Below, piece after piece: positions 22,950 through 34,403 of a stretch of DNA of 64,000 nt. The translations under genes and the position numbers were made by a program. Under the pieces are notes generated by a model. The model was not told the origin of the DNA. It worked only from the letters and a program-made list of their open reading frames with translations, and did not search any database. Numbering within the stretch: position 1 is the first letter of the stretch; the number at the start of each line of letters is the position of its first letter. Origin of the DNA: Haemonchus contortus (lineage: Eukaryota; Nematoda; Chromadorea; Rhabditida; Trichostrongylidae); the NCBI GenBank assembly GCA_000469685.2, contig LS997567.1, forward strand, positions 29,453,023-29,517,022. Direction: 5' to 3'.

Positions 22950-23165
22950 CGATCATTATATTATCTGCCAGGAGGGTGATCATGCCTCAACAACTTGCAG
23001 AAAGGTAGCAAAATACCAACTGACAATGTCAGATACTCGAAGTGTTGCTCTCCGATTCACAGCAGCTTTGACTGCCCGAGAGTATACTGCCCTGAATGTG
23101 GTTAAAAGCATCATGTGAGCCTATGCTCCAAAAAACTGTGCATAAAAGAAACATGTCGCCTCGAT
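22950..23165 (+). pseudogene. BEL/Pao gag zinc-knuckle scrap
   Basis: Frames near 22960-23140 encode ICQEGDHASTTCRKV and then CCSPIHSSFDCPRVYCPECG, followed after one stop by KHHVSLCSK. This is the conserved Cys/His block of BEL/Pao Gag. It lies between two mariner-like elements and has no neighbouring protease or reverse transcriptase, so it is an isolated scrap. Confidence 0.55.
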
Positions 23166-23339
23166 ACACGACTTTAGGAGCACTGCTTATCAAAACCGGA
23201 AAGGTTGACCGGAAAGTTTCCCGCCACGTGTTTGATCGCACTTGCATTAGCTATTAGCCTATTAGCCTTGCATGTATATTTATGACTTATCGTGGAGTGT
23301 GCATGGAGCACGCAAGGGACTCTTTCACATCACTACCTC

Positions 23340-24626
23340 ACACCTATCCAGCTTGCATTTGGATTCTAAAATGCCGCCCAAGTTCCTACCCAACAGGATG
23401 CACCTGAGGCGCTGTCTTCTTTCCCTTCATCAGTCTGACATGAGCGCAAATGAAGCTCAAGCCAAGATAGTGGATACATATGGCGCTGACGCTATCTCTT
23501 ACGACACGTGCAAGACCTGGATGGCCAATTTCATGCAAGGAGATCTTTCTCTCCAAGATGCTCCAAGGCCCGGCCTGCCGATGGAGTTAGACTTGAAGTT
23601 GCTGCAATCCACCGTGGAAGAGGATCCGTACGACACTACCAGGGAACTTGCAGCGATGCTCGGCCACGCTCAATCAACTGTTGAATCTGGACTGGAGAAG
23701 ATTGGTAAAGTCGCGAAGCTTGACCGAATGGATTCCTCACCAACTCACTGACTACGACATCATGAGGAGGGTCGGCACTCGCACTTCACTCCTCACTCTC
23801 CAGGAGAAGTACAAGTTTCTCCATACGCTGATCACTGGAGATGAGAAGTGGGTTCTCTGCAAAAACCCTGTGAGGAAACGGCAGTGGGTCAACAAGGGAG
23901 AAGAGCCACAGTCCGTCCCAAAGCCCGACATCCACCCTAAGAAAGTGTTTCTATCGTGTTGGTGGTCACGACGCGGCATCGAGCACTGGGAGCTGCCAGA
24001 GGAGGGGCAGACCATCAACGCCATTACCTACGACACCCTGCTAAAGAAGCTCAATGCCCAGGGTGTGGTGCATCAGGAACGAAATGGTCGCGCCGCGGTG
24101 AGAGGGGCGTCGCGCGCGAAGGAATGTAGCAGGATGCAGCAGTAGGAAAGAAATACAAGAACAAAAGTACTAATAGTAGAATTATGCATAAAATAATGAT
24201 CGCATATCGATTGAGCTGTATGAAGAACGCCAGAGCTGTAATAACGGCGAATGAGTGGTCCGCGACAGCCGCGTGCGGCGAATCGATTACCCAAGATCGT
24301 TCCTAACGCCCGTCTCCCCAATGCCCAGCTCAGCATTCATCGGACATCACACACTGCGAAGGCAACCCAAGCGAGCTGGAGAAGTTCGGCTGGCTGTCAT
24401 CCCTCAGCCTCCTTACAGTCCTGACCTTGCCTCTTCCGAATACTGGCTTTTTAGCCACCTCCAACGCTTCCTGAACGGGAAACACTTCAAGAATGAAGAC
24501 GAAATCAGGGAAGCAATCGACGGTTTTCTTTTAAGTTCCAGCCCTCGTCCTTCTGGGAGGGAGGAATCGACAAGCTGCCAGAACGTCGGCGACAAGTTTG
24601 TAGACTCTGACCGTGCATATCTCTGA
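23340..24626 (+). mobile_element. mariner (DD34D-type) element 2, transposase broken
   Basis: Frame 1 (23370-23750) carries the paired DNA-binding part: HLRRCLLSLHQSDMSANEAQ, DTCKTWMANFMQGDLSLQD, TTRELAAMLGHAQSTV. Frame 2 (23750-24100) holds the first catalytic Asp in ITGDEKW, then RKRQWVNKGE and the KKVFLSCWW block. Frame 3 (24390-24626) holds PPYSPDLASSEYWLFSHLQR and the C-terminal tail. About 240 bp of foreign sequence at roughly 24100-24340 replaces or displaces the block that should carry the second catalytic Asp. I could not see inverted ends. Confidence 0.85.
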
Positions 24627-25283
24627 TTTCCAAGTTAGTTCGCTTTTAAAATAATTATGAAAATTCAATGGCGAGAAATCTTCAACCTAATATTTGAGAT
24701 CAGGTTACTTGCATCATGAGCAGGAAAGCTTCTTAAATCAAGGTAAAATGGGGAAAACGAACGCGGATGACATTCGAATGAACGCTGAAATCGGTTTAGC
24801 AAGCTCACAAAATAATCCAGCCCTCTCGAAGCTTGTCCTGATGACGTAGAAAATGTTTGGGACCATAGTGGAAAGATGTACGAGACAACTCTCTTTTTTT
24901 CGATACTAATGCACAGAAAGCGGCTATTGCGCAATCGCTTGATGATAGTCTAAGCGTGCCAAATCAGACCACTGAGATATGCTATATGCCAAGAGAGGAA
25001 GCCACAGACTGATCTGAAACCTCAGTGTGAGCATCAAACTAAGCACGACGTATGACGAGTAAGTCAGCTCGGAAAATTGTCGATTGTGATATCCTTGCAT
25101 TTAGAAATCATTGAGAAATCTCCTGCAAATGGAGCGAAAATTTCGTTGCGATTCAGTAACATTTGGGCAGCGCTAGGTTGATTGACCATTATAATGCTTT
25201 TTATTGTTTGCACTTTGAGTTTTGTATGAGAACAAATACATAGAAAGTTAGAGTCGTGTTAGAGGTTTCTCCAATTTTTGTCC

Positions 25284-25311
25284 TTAAAGACACAGTTCAC
25301 GATAATTTTGA
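25284..25311 (-). repeat. 28-bp dispersed motif, copy 1
   Basis: A 28-bp stretch beginning (minus strand) TCAAAATTATCGTGAACTGT is identical to 39702-39729 on the plus strand and similar to 60602-60629. It may be the end of a repeat family. Flanks do not match between copies 1 and 2. Confidence 0.5.
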
Positions 25312-25399
25312 TTTACTCTTCTATTCGGAGGGCGGAAGTGCAGGTTTGGGAAGAGTTCATCGGTAGTGAAAAAAAGCGATAGAGTTTGAGAAAAGTACG

Positions 25400-27329
25400 G
25401 CCCCTTAAAAGTGGAAAAATAGCGGCACTGAAAAGCCTGAGTGAGGTAGTATCGCCCTGTCGAACCCCTCTATTCAGATTGATGATGACTCCTTCATAGA
25501 ATGGCGAGATCTTGGTCGTGAAGTTGCTGTAAAGCCGTTATATATCGAGTAGGAATACCCTTTTGCCTCAAGGCCTCGATTACCGCTTCTGTCTCAACAG
25601 TATCAAAAATGTCCTTCCAATCGATGAACGTAAGACGTAACGGCATTTTGTTCTTTTTTTTGTTGTTGTTTGTTTTTGTTTCTCGCGATGCTTCAGTGAG
25701 CCTTGTAACGGTGTGGATGTGATCGATTTTACTGAACCCTCTCTGAAATCCCGTATGGCTGTCCCTATCTAATATTCTGCCGATAGCTGCTCGATCGCGC
25801 GCTCGCGTGACAAATCGCAGACTACGAAAGCAGCCAATCCTGTTAAGGATGACTCGTGTGGAAGGTTTGTAGATCACAGGCAGCAGGTCAGTTGGGCGAT
25901 AATTGTTTGGCAATGTTGTATGGATCTCCCTTATACAGCAACACGATTCTGCTAGCTTCACAGGAAGTGGGCACTTCGCATTCCGACAGGTACCGTGTGA
26001 ACAGCCGGGCGAGGGTTTTGACAATGACTGGCGGAAGGCTCTTTAGATGTTCTGCTTTGATCCTGTCGGAACCGGGTGCTGTACCATTCCTCATCGACGT
26101 GATGGCATGTCGAATTTCGGAAGAGGGAACTGAGGGGACGATGTATCCGTCTTGCCTAATATGCTAGGTAGGCAGGTAGACGTGGCTGTCAAAGAGATCA
26201 GAGTAGACGTAAATGACCTTCTTCATTGTCCTCCGCGATGCAGTAATAGTTTCGTCAGGATTACGAAGGGTGGTCATTCTGATCTTATAATTGATGATGC
26301 TCCGGCGGGCTCCGCGAATGCTCTTTCCAGCCTCGGCAGCTTCAGCCAAAATTGCTGCTCTTCTCTCTTTCAGGGTTTTCCTTCTTAGCTTTTTTACAGG
26401 ACTTCGCTGCTCTCTCTCCACGCACTGAAAAGCGGAACCTAGCGCGGGATAGACGATGGTCGGATCTTGTGCAGAACTTTGGAACAACAGCGAATCAAAC
26501 AGGCAAAACTTCCGACTGACGAAGATGTGATCTATTCCATTATGGAACTGCCCACCAGGTGACTCCCATGTCCACCGGGCATGACAGGGCTTCTGAAACT
26601 GCGAGTTAATATAAATAGAGTGGGTCGGCATGATAACCCTGCTCATTCCATTCCGTTGCGTGGGTCCCGATGAAGAGCTCTTCAACCCATCTTCTGAGAC
26701 CAATCTTGACGTTGAACTCACCGACGCTGACTTCGAAGAAAGTATGGACTTCTCTCCAGATCCATATAGATCGGTTCCAACTCTTATTCGTCGTGCTCGA
26801 TGTTCTTGCCTAAACAATGAAGATTGTTAGAGCTCGGATTGAGCCACGTCTTCTCAATCGCGAACGTCGGGTTGTCCACTTTCGTACGAATCCATCTACA
26901 TGGCCAAACCCGTGTTCTCGAGGTTACCTACACTGCCGACGCCTCTGCTGTCGCATGGTCCAAGGACTAGTTCTTTTAAATTTCCAAAAGTGGCGTGCAA
27001 CGGGTGTTGCCTTCTCGTCTCGATCAGTCCGGTGACGTCGTACTTGATCTTCCTGACTTGCATCATCGATCTCCGATGCTTGCTTCCGATGCAAACGTTC
27101 GTGCATTGAAAGTACAGATTGTCATCTTAGTCCTCCCATTAGGCAGTCTGTCGTGGCCCTGAGATTTTTGCAGCCTCTGCCGAGCGTTCCTACCCACCGC
27201 CACCGTATCGGAGGCCCCCTCAGCTCCGAGAAAATAACGTTCATTTTTATTAATGTTTTTCGCATATGAATATCCGCGTGCAGCTTGCCAGGCTCTAACC
27301 GTGGGTTGACCACTCAGCCGTGTGGACAT
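25400..27329 (-). mobile_element. RTE-type LINE copy 1, broken within reverse transcriptase
   Basis: Minus-strand pieces in order: endonuclease start TICTFNARTFASE (about 27075-27120), the catalytic Glu block ETRRQHPLHATF (about 27000), endonuclease C-terminal part SQFQKPCHARWTWESPGG and GIDHIFVSRKFCLFD (about 26510-26600), a linker with RRAAILAEAAEAGKSIRGAR (about 26290-26370), and reverse transcriptase from GTAPGSDRIKAEHLKSLPPV (about 26030-26090) to RGVRQGD (about 25440). Sequence similarity is lost near 25400, before the FADD active site, so the 3' half is missing. Many frameshifts are present. Confidence 0.9.
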
Positions 27330-28497
27330 GCAGACGTGCCCTTAAAAATATATACATGTATTTTTTATCTATAAATATAATTGAAAGAATAATGAAAGCT
27401 CTAAAGAAATTCCATCGAGCAGTAGAAAACGTTGGCAAGAGTTCTCGGACGAAACAAGCAGACATCTGAAGGTTAAGAAGAAACAGTCAGGTTGCCTCTC
27501 TTTTGGTGAGCAGATATTTCTTCCGAGGGAGACTTGTTCTCAGTTAAAACACAGTGAATTAGACAAAAGTACAGGGGCTCGCTGTGCGCAACATAACGCG
27601 TGAAGAACGAGGTCAATCGCGACCTCGGGCGGACGTAAGGGGATTCAGACAAGGTTGCCTCCATCACTTCAGTATTCGACAACCATCTAACCACAGCTTC
27701 GAGCGCGTAGAGGCGAGCCGGTAAATATGGATCTTCGCATAACTGGGAATTACCGGCACTTTACATTGACATGATGGAATACTAAAAAAATCTATAAGAC
27801 CCGAGAACCCATAAATCTAATTCTTTTAGATGAGTAACAGTGATAAAACGGACACGCTTACACGCCGCAAGTTTCACCCACCCACCGCCTTGAGGTGGTA
27901 GGCCAGAGAGGTCATTATCAGTTTCAGTAAAGTGTGTTGTTCTTTATTGTTTCGTTATACCAGAAGAGGGTCGGCCTGTGTAGGACTTTCGTTATCAAAT
28001 CCGAATGTTGTTGATTGTGCCTATAAATTGAATAAGGCGCGAGTTGCAGAACTGTTGTCTATTGATGGTTTGTACAATTTCTAGCTGCTTGAAGGGAAAC
28101 AGATCGTGCCAATATTCATTGCTACTGTGTCGGCATTTGAACAACATGGACAGCACCAATGTTTCGGTACTGGATTGTATTGTAAGTTGTTTGGATGTCA
28201 CTCGTTGCTGCGGGGGTTGGTGTTACGTATGCTATTCCTTGAGCGGCTCTGAAATAACGGCACAGGGAAAGAAAAGAGAGTGGTTCATCGCCTACAACAG
28301 TGCCGCGGCCAAGATAATGTTGCATTTATGCTACAACGAACCTTGCCATCATATTGACGTACTAAATTTTTACTGTTAAATGTGGCAATGCTTCCTTTTC
28401 TGCTAATATATTTCTCTTCATAAAGACGAGTAATTGATTCGGTTATCAGAACCGCATTCATTATGTAATAGAGGCGTTGGATGGATACCATCATATT
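27330..28497. other. Spacer between LINE and BEL/Pao element
   Basis: Several short open frames overlap on both strands (27473-27694 minus, 28044-28379 plus). None has a recognisable motif or a convincing splice partner. AT content and homopolymers look like ordinary intergenic DNA. Confidence 0.35.
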
Positions 28498-28502
28498 TTT
28501 GG

Positions 28503-29131
28503 TGTCTCGCTCTGCGCGACCCTTTAACCTTTGATAGCCTTCTACACTATTTGCCACCTATGTAACCAGGATGGGTGCAGGAAGACTTGGTTCCTACCCT
28601 GTTTAATACAACGAGAATAGTAGTGGTTCAGTGGAATGGCTTATTGCAACAATAACAGAGAAGTGTGCACGTGGCCGTCTCCAACGCTGCGAGTATCAAG
28701 AGTGACGAGCCCCAAGAACTATCGCGCACCGCCTCACTTTATAGCGGGGGACTGGGCCATTACATAATAGTACTGCAAATTTATTCGGTCAATCTCAACA
28801 GAAAGGTACTGAAATGATGCTGCGTGCACGAAGAGCTCTAATGGGGTCACGCGTGAATCGCGCCCCCCCCCCCCTCATAATAGCAGGTGATCGTCGACGA
28901 CGACATCCTGTAACCATTGATAACCCTGCACACTGTTTCTCACCGCCTTGACCTTTGGTAACTGCATTGTTGGCCACCCCGTAACGGCTGGGTGCACTGC
29001 TGATACGGGGCTTCTTGTGCTCAACCAATAAAGTGTGCACACAGCCACCGAGTACCGAATACACTCACGACTCAAAAAAGGGTAAAATTCAGCAAACAAC
29101 AAATAAGACTCGCTTGTTCCTGACAGGGATA
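28503..29131 (+). repeat. 5' LTR of the BEL/Pao element
   Basis: Matches the 3' LTR (38742-39056) along its length outside a 348-bp insertion, for example TTTAACCTTTGATAGCCTTC near the start and ATAAGACTCGCTTGTTCC near the end. The tip is TGTCTC. The inner end has become GGGATA instead of GAGACA. Divergence from the 3' LTR is substantial, indicating an old insertion. Confidence 0.8.
28569..28908. mobile_element. 340-bp insertion in the 5' LTR with 8-bp duplication
   Basis: An identical 8-mer TGTAACCA flanks the insert (28561-28568 and 28909-28916), and the inserted ends read GGATG...CATCC. The 3' LTR lacks the insert. An 8-bp duplication suggests hAT-type mobilisation. The inner part at 28771-28876 matches the MITE at 12502-12838 in opposite orientation. 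A poly-C run of about 14 lies near 28863-28874. Confidence 0.65.
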
Positions 29132-29137
29132 ATTTTT

Positions 29138-29154
29138 GATGCATCGGCCGGGAT
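29138..29154 (+). other. Primer-binding site, tRNA-Gly type
   Basis: Just inside the 5' LTR, TGATGCATCGGCCGGGA matches the complement of the 3' end of a tRNA-Gly (expected to start TGGTGCATCGGCCGGGA) with one mismatch. Position a few bases after the LTR is right for minus-strand priming. The tRNA sequence is from general knowledge and should be checked against the species' own genes. Confidence 0.65.
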
Positions 29155-29553
29155 TACCCATATTTTCCCGTTTCATCGGATAATCCCGATCAAACTTGGG
29201 AACAAACCACCGTTTAGAGGCAAAGCCTTTCCTATCGGCAAAGACCTGCTGGAACTAGGAAACACTACTGTTCAAATCAACAGTATCAACCTGTCTTTGG
29301 CAAAATCCGAAGAATTGGAACGAATTTGAAAAAAAAGAACAATAAACAAAGAAAAAGTCTGGAATGTAGCTGATTATTTACAGAAACCCGATTGTATTCA
29401 GCGCGAAAACTCTTAGGAATCTCTAGTCGACAAAATAGAACAAGTATTCGACGGAGCGAAAACTAAGGGTGACAAAAAAGACTTTACAAATGATATATTT
29501 AAAGATATTGACTCAAAATACGAACTCTGAAAAAAATAGCTCGTGCCAACGAA

Positions 29554-30680
29554 GTGGTCTACGTGTTAGAGGCCCGACTGAAAGAAACCAGAAATAAACT
29601 GCAAAAACTCGCTCAAAAGCTGGGAATAAACCCAAAAAAGAGCGAAATAGCAGAGCGCAGTGACGCTTGGAAGGACGACTCAAGGAAGGAGTTTACAGAA
29701 GATCCCAAAATTGACGGAGACTTATCCTGGCTGTCAGAAGACATGTCCGACAGGTCGGACAACGTACAATTCGAGAAAGGACGCTATTTGCCGCACTCTG
29801 AAACACAGCCAGCTAAAGCTGCTGAGATTTCACGTCGACGAGGAGGACTTCCCAGAGTACTGGGCAGTCTTCCAAACACTAGTACACGACAACAAAGTGT
29901 TAAACACTGTTGAGAAAATACAGCCCCTGAAAGTCAGCTTAAGTGGAAAGGCGGAAGTAGTCGTTGAAGGTATACAGTTGATCTCAACAAACTATAACTG
30001 GATGATGGAAGATTCTGAGCGAAAAATATGGGATTAAACCTATAAATAGAGCCAAAACATTACACAAAAACCAAATGACATGCGTCCAGCGGCGAACAGC
30101 GGCTACCTGCAATGTCTTCGACAAAATTAGAATGCTCATCAACCAAATGGTATCAGCAGGTCAAGCGTTCGTATTGCACAAGATGCACTATGGACAGAAT
30201 TTGCTTGAAAAATTTCCATACAGCATCGTAAAGAACGTCCTCATTGCTACCCAGAGCAAGGACGATGTTAAAGTTGAAGACATAATGAAGAGCTGGAAAA
30301 AATGATAGAAGCGAAGAAATTCGCAGGATTGCTCAACTACGCGAAGCACGACCACAACGGAGAAAGAGCGAGATACTTCAGAGAACAGCCTTTTAAGGTC
30401 CTAAAGGCGATTTTGCAAAAGTGCCAAGCACATTCAAGTTATTGCAGCATAAATGGCGGTAGGAATAAATGGCAAACAGATGCACAATGTCAGTATATGC
30501 TTCGTCAATGGTCCCATGCAAAAAGGAACGATTTCAACGACTCCAACAAATCAAGTTCTGGATTTCAGCCTAGAATAACATCTCACCAGAACCAAGATAC
30601 CCTTATCCATGAAAGACAGTCATGGAATTGTAGCAATTCAGGTGATGCTCAAAATAACAGACCATTCAATAATGCCTGAG
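29554..30680 (+). pseudogene. BEL/Pao gag remnant
   Basis: Coiled-coil-like start (ARLKETRNKLQKLAQKLG), then in a second frame the conserved Gag core DEEDFPEYWAVFQTLVHDN ... TVEKIQPLKVSLSGKAE (about 29830-29970), equivalent to the widespread BEL/Pao DUF1759-type block (F-G----+--FW--F---+H-N-----EK---L---L-G-A). A third frame (30075-30305) and a fourth (30302-30679) continue the C-terminal part, which has a loosely spaced Cys segment where knuckles are expected. At least three frame changes. Confidence 0.75.
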
Positions 30681-31860
30681 TGCGTGTGGAACTACGACAC
30701 GGACCTATTCGAGAAAGTACTGATCTTCTTCGACACGGAAACTCAGAAGACGCTTACAAGAGAACAAGCTGCACAGGATCTCGCACTCCCCTAGCAAACA
30801 CAAAGAATGTGTGCCGTGTTGGGAATTGGAGGACATACGGAGATGTTCCAGAGTAACGTGGTTACGTTCAAAATACTTACTGCGCATGGCATGGAAATTG
30901 AAATGAAAGCCCGAACGAAACCGCTAATAACGAATGGTATTTCACTGGTAAAGTTATCAAATAAGGAAAAACATTTCCTCTAACTGAACGAACTCCTGGT
31001 ATGGAAACTCTTGTTGGACTGGACTATTATTATCACTTGGTACCTCCCAATAGCAAGCTCCTACAATTGCCATCGGACTGCACATCGCCAATACAATTTT
31101 CGGCCCAAGCATTCATGGTCGTGATATCACACCTACGCAAATAAACAGCAGCGGCATCAACGAACACTGCAGTCCCTTATCAAGTGAAACGCCATCAGCG
31201 AGCCTACAGAAAAAATACAAATCAACAATTTAACTGTCACAACACCACTACCACTGAGAGATAATGTGACTGATCTCTCAGATAACTATGCTGTTGCTTT
31301 GCGTGGGGACATCTCACTGTGGGAACACTTGCATACTATCGAAGAAGAGCAAAAATGGTAGACAGAAATATTCGAAGAGTACATTCCGACAAACATGGTA
31401 GAATACGCTGATAAAGTAAATACGAACAGCGTTGACTGTTACTAGATGCCACACTCAGGAATATAGCGCCCTCCAAAACCAAAGCCACCCCAAACACTTG
31501 TAAAAATGCGGGGATCTGTCTTTAAACGACGTTATCCATACTGAAAAATCGTTTGTGAACGAAATATACGACATTCTTGTTGCCAGCAGAAGCGATAAAA
31601 TAATATTGCAGTGCGATATTCAGGCAGCATTCACACAAATAAGACTGCAAGAAGAACATAACAACCCAGGCAGATTTCTATGGTTCAAGAATGCAAATAA
31701 TTCACCAACACGTGACAACACTATCGAGTACCGACTCACTCGCTTATCTTTCTCTCTAACGGCATTCCAAGCATTCTTAACATGGATATCTTGGCCTATC
31801 CCAACCGCAAAAATAGGGGTAGCACGGTCGAAGAAGCTCTTGTAAATTACGGATACTACA
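30680..31860 (+). pseudogene. BEL/Pao protease and partial reverse transcriptase
   Basis: The protease block reads FEKVLIFFDTETQKT near 30705-30750, where the usual DTG is DTE, so the catalytic loop is altered. Farther on, TLVGLDYYYHLVP (about 31010-31050) and GLHIANTIFGPSIHGRD (about 31078-31130) mark the protease end. Reverse transcriptase follows at 31555-31850 with IILQCDIQAAFTQIRLQEEH and RFLWFKNANN, including the first catalytic Asp. The frame then decays through a TVEEAL-like trace at about 31820-31845, and the YVDN block is missing. Similarity ends near 31860. Confidence 0.75.
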
Positions 31861-32049
31861 TTGTGGTATTGCAGTTCACTAAGGCTTAGAATGACCCGAC
31901 TGAGGAGCACTCCGGCTATTTATACGCCTCGGCTGAACCAAAAACCAAAGCTCGATCCACACGCAGTTATTGACTGCTACATGTTGGTGGTGTCAAAAGT
32001 GCGCGTCGAGTGGCTTCTTGGTGATCGGTCACACACCTCGACGAATGAG

Positions 32050-33424
32050 TGTTAAGGTGGTTATTGCCGCTTCGTCATTGACGCAACAAGTATTCTGAGT
32101 ATGGTTGCAGTTGCTACACTCCCGGAGGCAGTAGCGATCATGAAACGTCAGACAGTGCTTGTCTCAGTGTTGTCTTTGCTTGTTTTGGAGGACATCTCTT
32201 ATCCTACCTCTGGAATTTGGCACAGTGCACAATGCACGATGATATCCGTTGTCTTCGTGGATGAGGAAATCCAAATTAGTGTCTCCAACTATTGAGCAGT
32301 ACCGACAGTCCTTTTCATTTTCTTCGCAATTCTTCTGGTTTTCTCACCATGCCAAGCAGTAGAAACAAGAAACGCCGTATGTAAAAGAACAAGAAGCAGA
32401 AATATCGTACCAAATCGTATGATGCGACGTCTTTGGTGTCCTTCACGGACTCCGGGACAGGAGTCAGAGAAATGTGCTCCTTTCATCCAACGGAGCGCGC
32501 ATGTTGCAAGGGACTTGACTTGCTGTGGTCTGAAGGCAATATTTCTATTCGGAAGCAGTCGTAGTCCTCTCTCAAGTTCTTCCAGTTCCCTTTCTATCTG
32601 ACTGAGAAGGCGCTTCCTGAAGCAATCCTCAATATTCTGGTGGTGGCTGCCAGCCATCCTCATCGTAATGCGTGTGTCGAGTGTCAGTTCTCGTTGCGCT
32701 TTTCCGGTCCCGGTTCGAAGAGACGCTTGATCGTAAGGAGCCGACTGAGGATGTGCTTCTGCGTCGGTGTCAGTGGTCTCCGATATCAGTCTGAGTATGT
32801 ACTCGTCACCCGTTGTTTTCCCGATTTTCAGTCCTTTGTAGAGATGATGTCTCCGTGATGTTCTTGCTCGGAGGATAATTATTATTCTGGTCTGGAATAA
32901 TCTTTAATAGTTGATCTAGTCTATATTCGACTTCTGGGGCAATCCGAGCGACTTCCTAAATGTATCTGTAGCTGTCATCGTGATCTTGTCCTTTCCCATC
33001 TTTTTCCTATCCCCCTTGCTCCGCCTTCTCCTTCTGACCTGCCATGCCGAGTGTCGAGCACCATGAATTGAAAAATAATAAGTGTTGTTTGAGGAGTAAA
33101 ATATTGTCTTTTGTGGAATTTGTCATCCTGGGGAAGCGGCTTGCGATCAGAATGAGCTTTTTCGGGCGACTATCGGAGCAAGTGGAGTTAATGAAATGAC
33201 TCGTACAAGACAGATCTAATTCCTCTTCTTGTTCGCCTTGTTCTTGCAGTTCCTGCCACGTCAGCAATATCTCCGATTTCAGATCTGATATCGATGAGCC
33301 AAAAATCGGCCATGAAGCGAATCTCTTTAAAATAGAGTCCCTGCTGTGGTTTCGGTCTGGGGAACTTCAAAGGTGGTATTGAATTAGAACAACAAATGTG
33401 TGAGAAGTTATACATTGAACTCAA
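32050..33424 (-). pseudogene. Envelope N-terminal region of BEL/Pao (inverted block), tentative
   Basis: This minus-strand stretch follows the integrase end on the same strand, where a BEL/Pao envelope would begin. The frame at 32289-32663 has a charged helix (RKRLLSQIERELEELERG) and then a membrane segment (GTIFLLLVLLHTAFLVST). Further on, at about 32070-32190, a frame is Cys-rich (eight Cys in about 30 codons). Earlier frames at 33007-33424 have no clear motif. The assignment rests on order, the membrane helix and the Cys cluster. Reading frames are broken. Confidence 0.4.
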
Positions 33425-34403
33425 TTGTGAATGAAAGCTAAGTTATAGTTATTGGTTTTGTTTATTCAGTATTGCTCTACCTTACTGTGCGTATTACAGC
33501 GAAGAGTCGCCGTGACTTTTTGACGGCCTTGGGTTTGAAATGATATTAAGATAGAGGGGGTTGCTTTTGAAATTGCAAGTGAGATCCACCTCAAGATTCG
33601 TAGTGCGTATGTCATACGGAACCTGTACGTGAGACACATGAGATACGTTTCCGCTTTCACTTTCAGTACAATCAACTGGTTCCCTATTGCGGAAATTGTA
33701 CCGTGGCATCGTATGTGACTGACTATCGCCCGTGAAAGAATTAGTGACAGACCTTACGTTTCGCCCTGTAATATTCTCTTTCCGCGGACTGCTTCGTGAG
33801 TTTAGAAGAATCATCGTCCCTCTCGAGCAGAATTATTAGATTGATTGGCCTGTGAATAAGTCGCCGGGAAGGTAGTCAGATGACAACTTTACGTACTGTT
33901 CCTCGAGCATTGACTGAACTTTATGAGTTACGCCCATTTTCCAAGAATGACAAAGTAGTACGGGGTCATTTGTCGAAACAGTTGTCTTCTTCGGATAACA
34001 AGAGCATCCCTTCTTTTTTCCGACGTCGAGGGTATATTTCTGTCTGAGTGCTGTGAGGTATTCTGTTCGCCACGCTCTCCAAAATTTTTCTGCAAAGTGG
34101 CAGGACGATTCCAAGGCTTTGGTCACTTGCTGTTTAGTTTGAGTCACAGCCGACTCCGTGGGTGGCAAATATTGCGAGCTTTCCCCTTCTTCCGCATTCT
34201 GACCGACTGGATAATAGACTAGGATATCTTTGTGAATAAAGTTTATTGATCTCAATATTACGTCGTTATGTGGTTCTGCAGTGAGATTTGTAAGAGCACG
34301 TGTGTTGAGAAGTGCTTCAATTTCAATAAGAATTATTGATAATTCCTCTAAAGGAGGATAGAACGCTCTATTGTTTTGAAGAGGCTGAGCTTGATTGGTT
34401 TAA

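Noticed and set aside
28861..28876. Poly-C run as a possible regulatory tract
   Set aside because: Long homopolymers of this kind vary in length and are prone to assembly error. A similar run at about 44.63 kb has no shared context.
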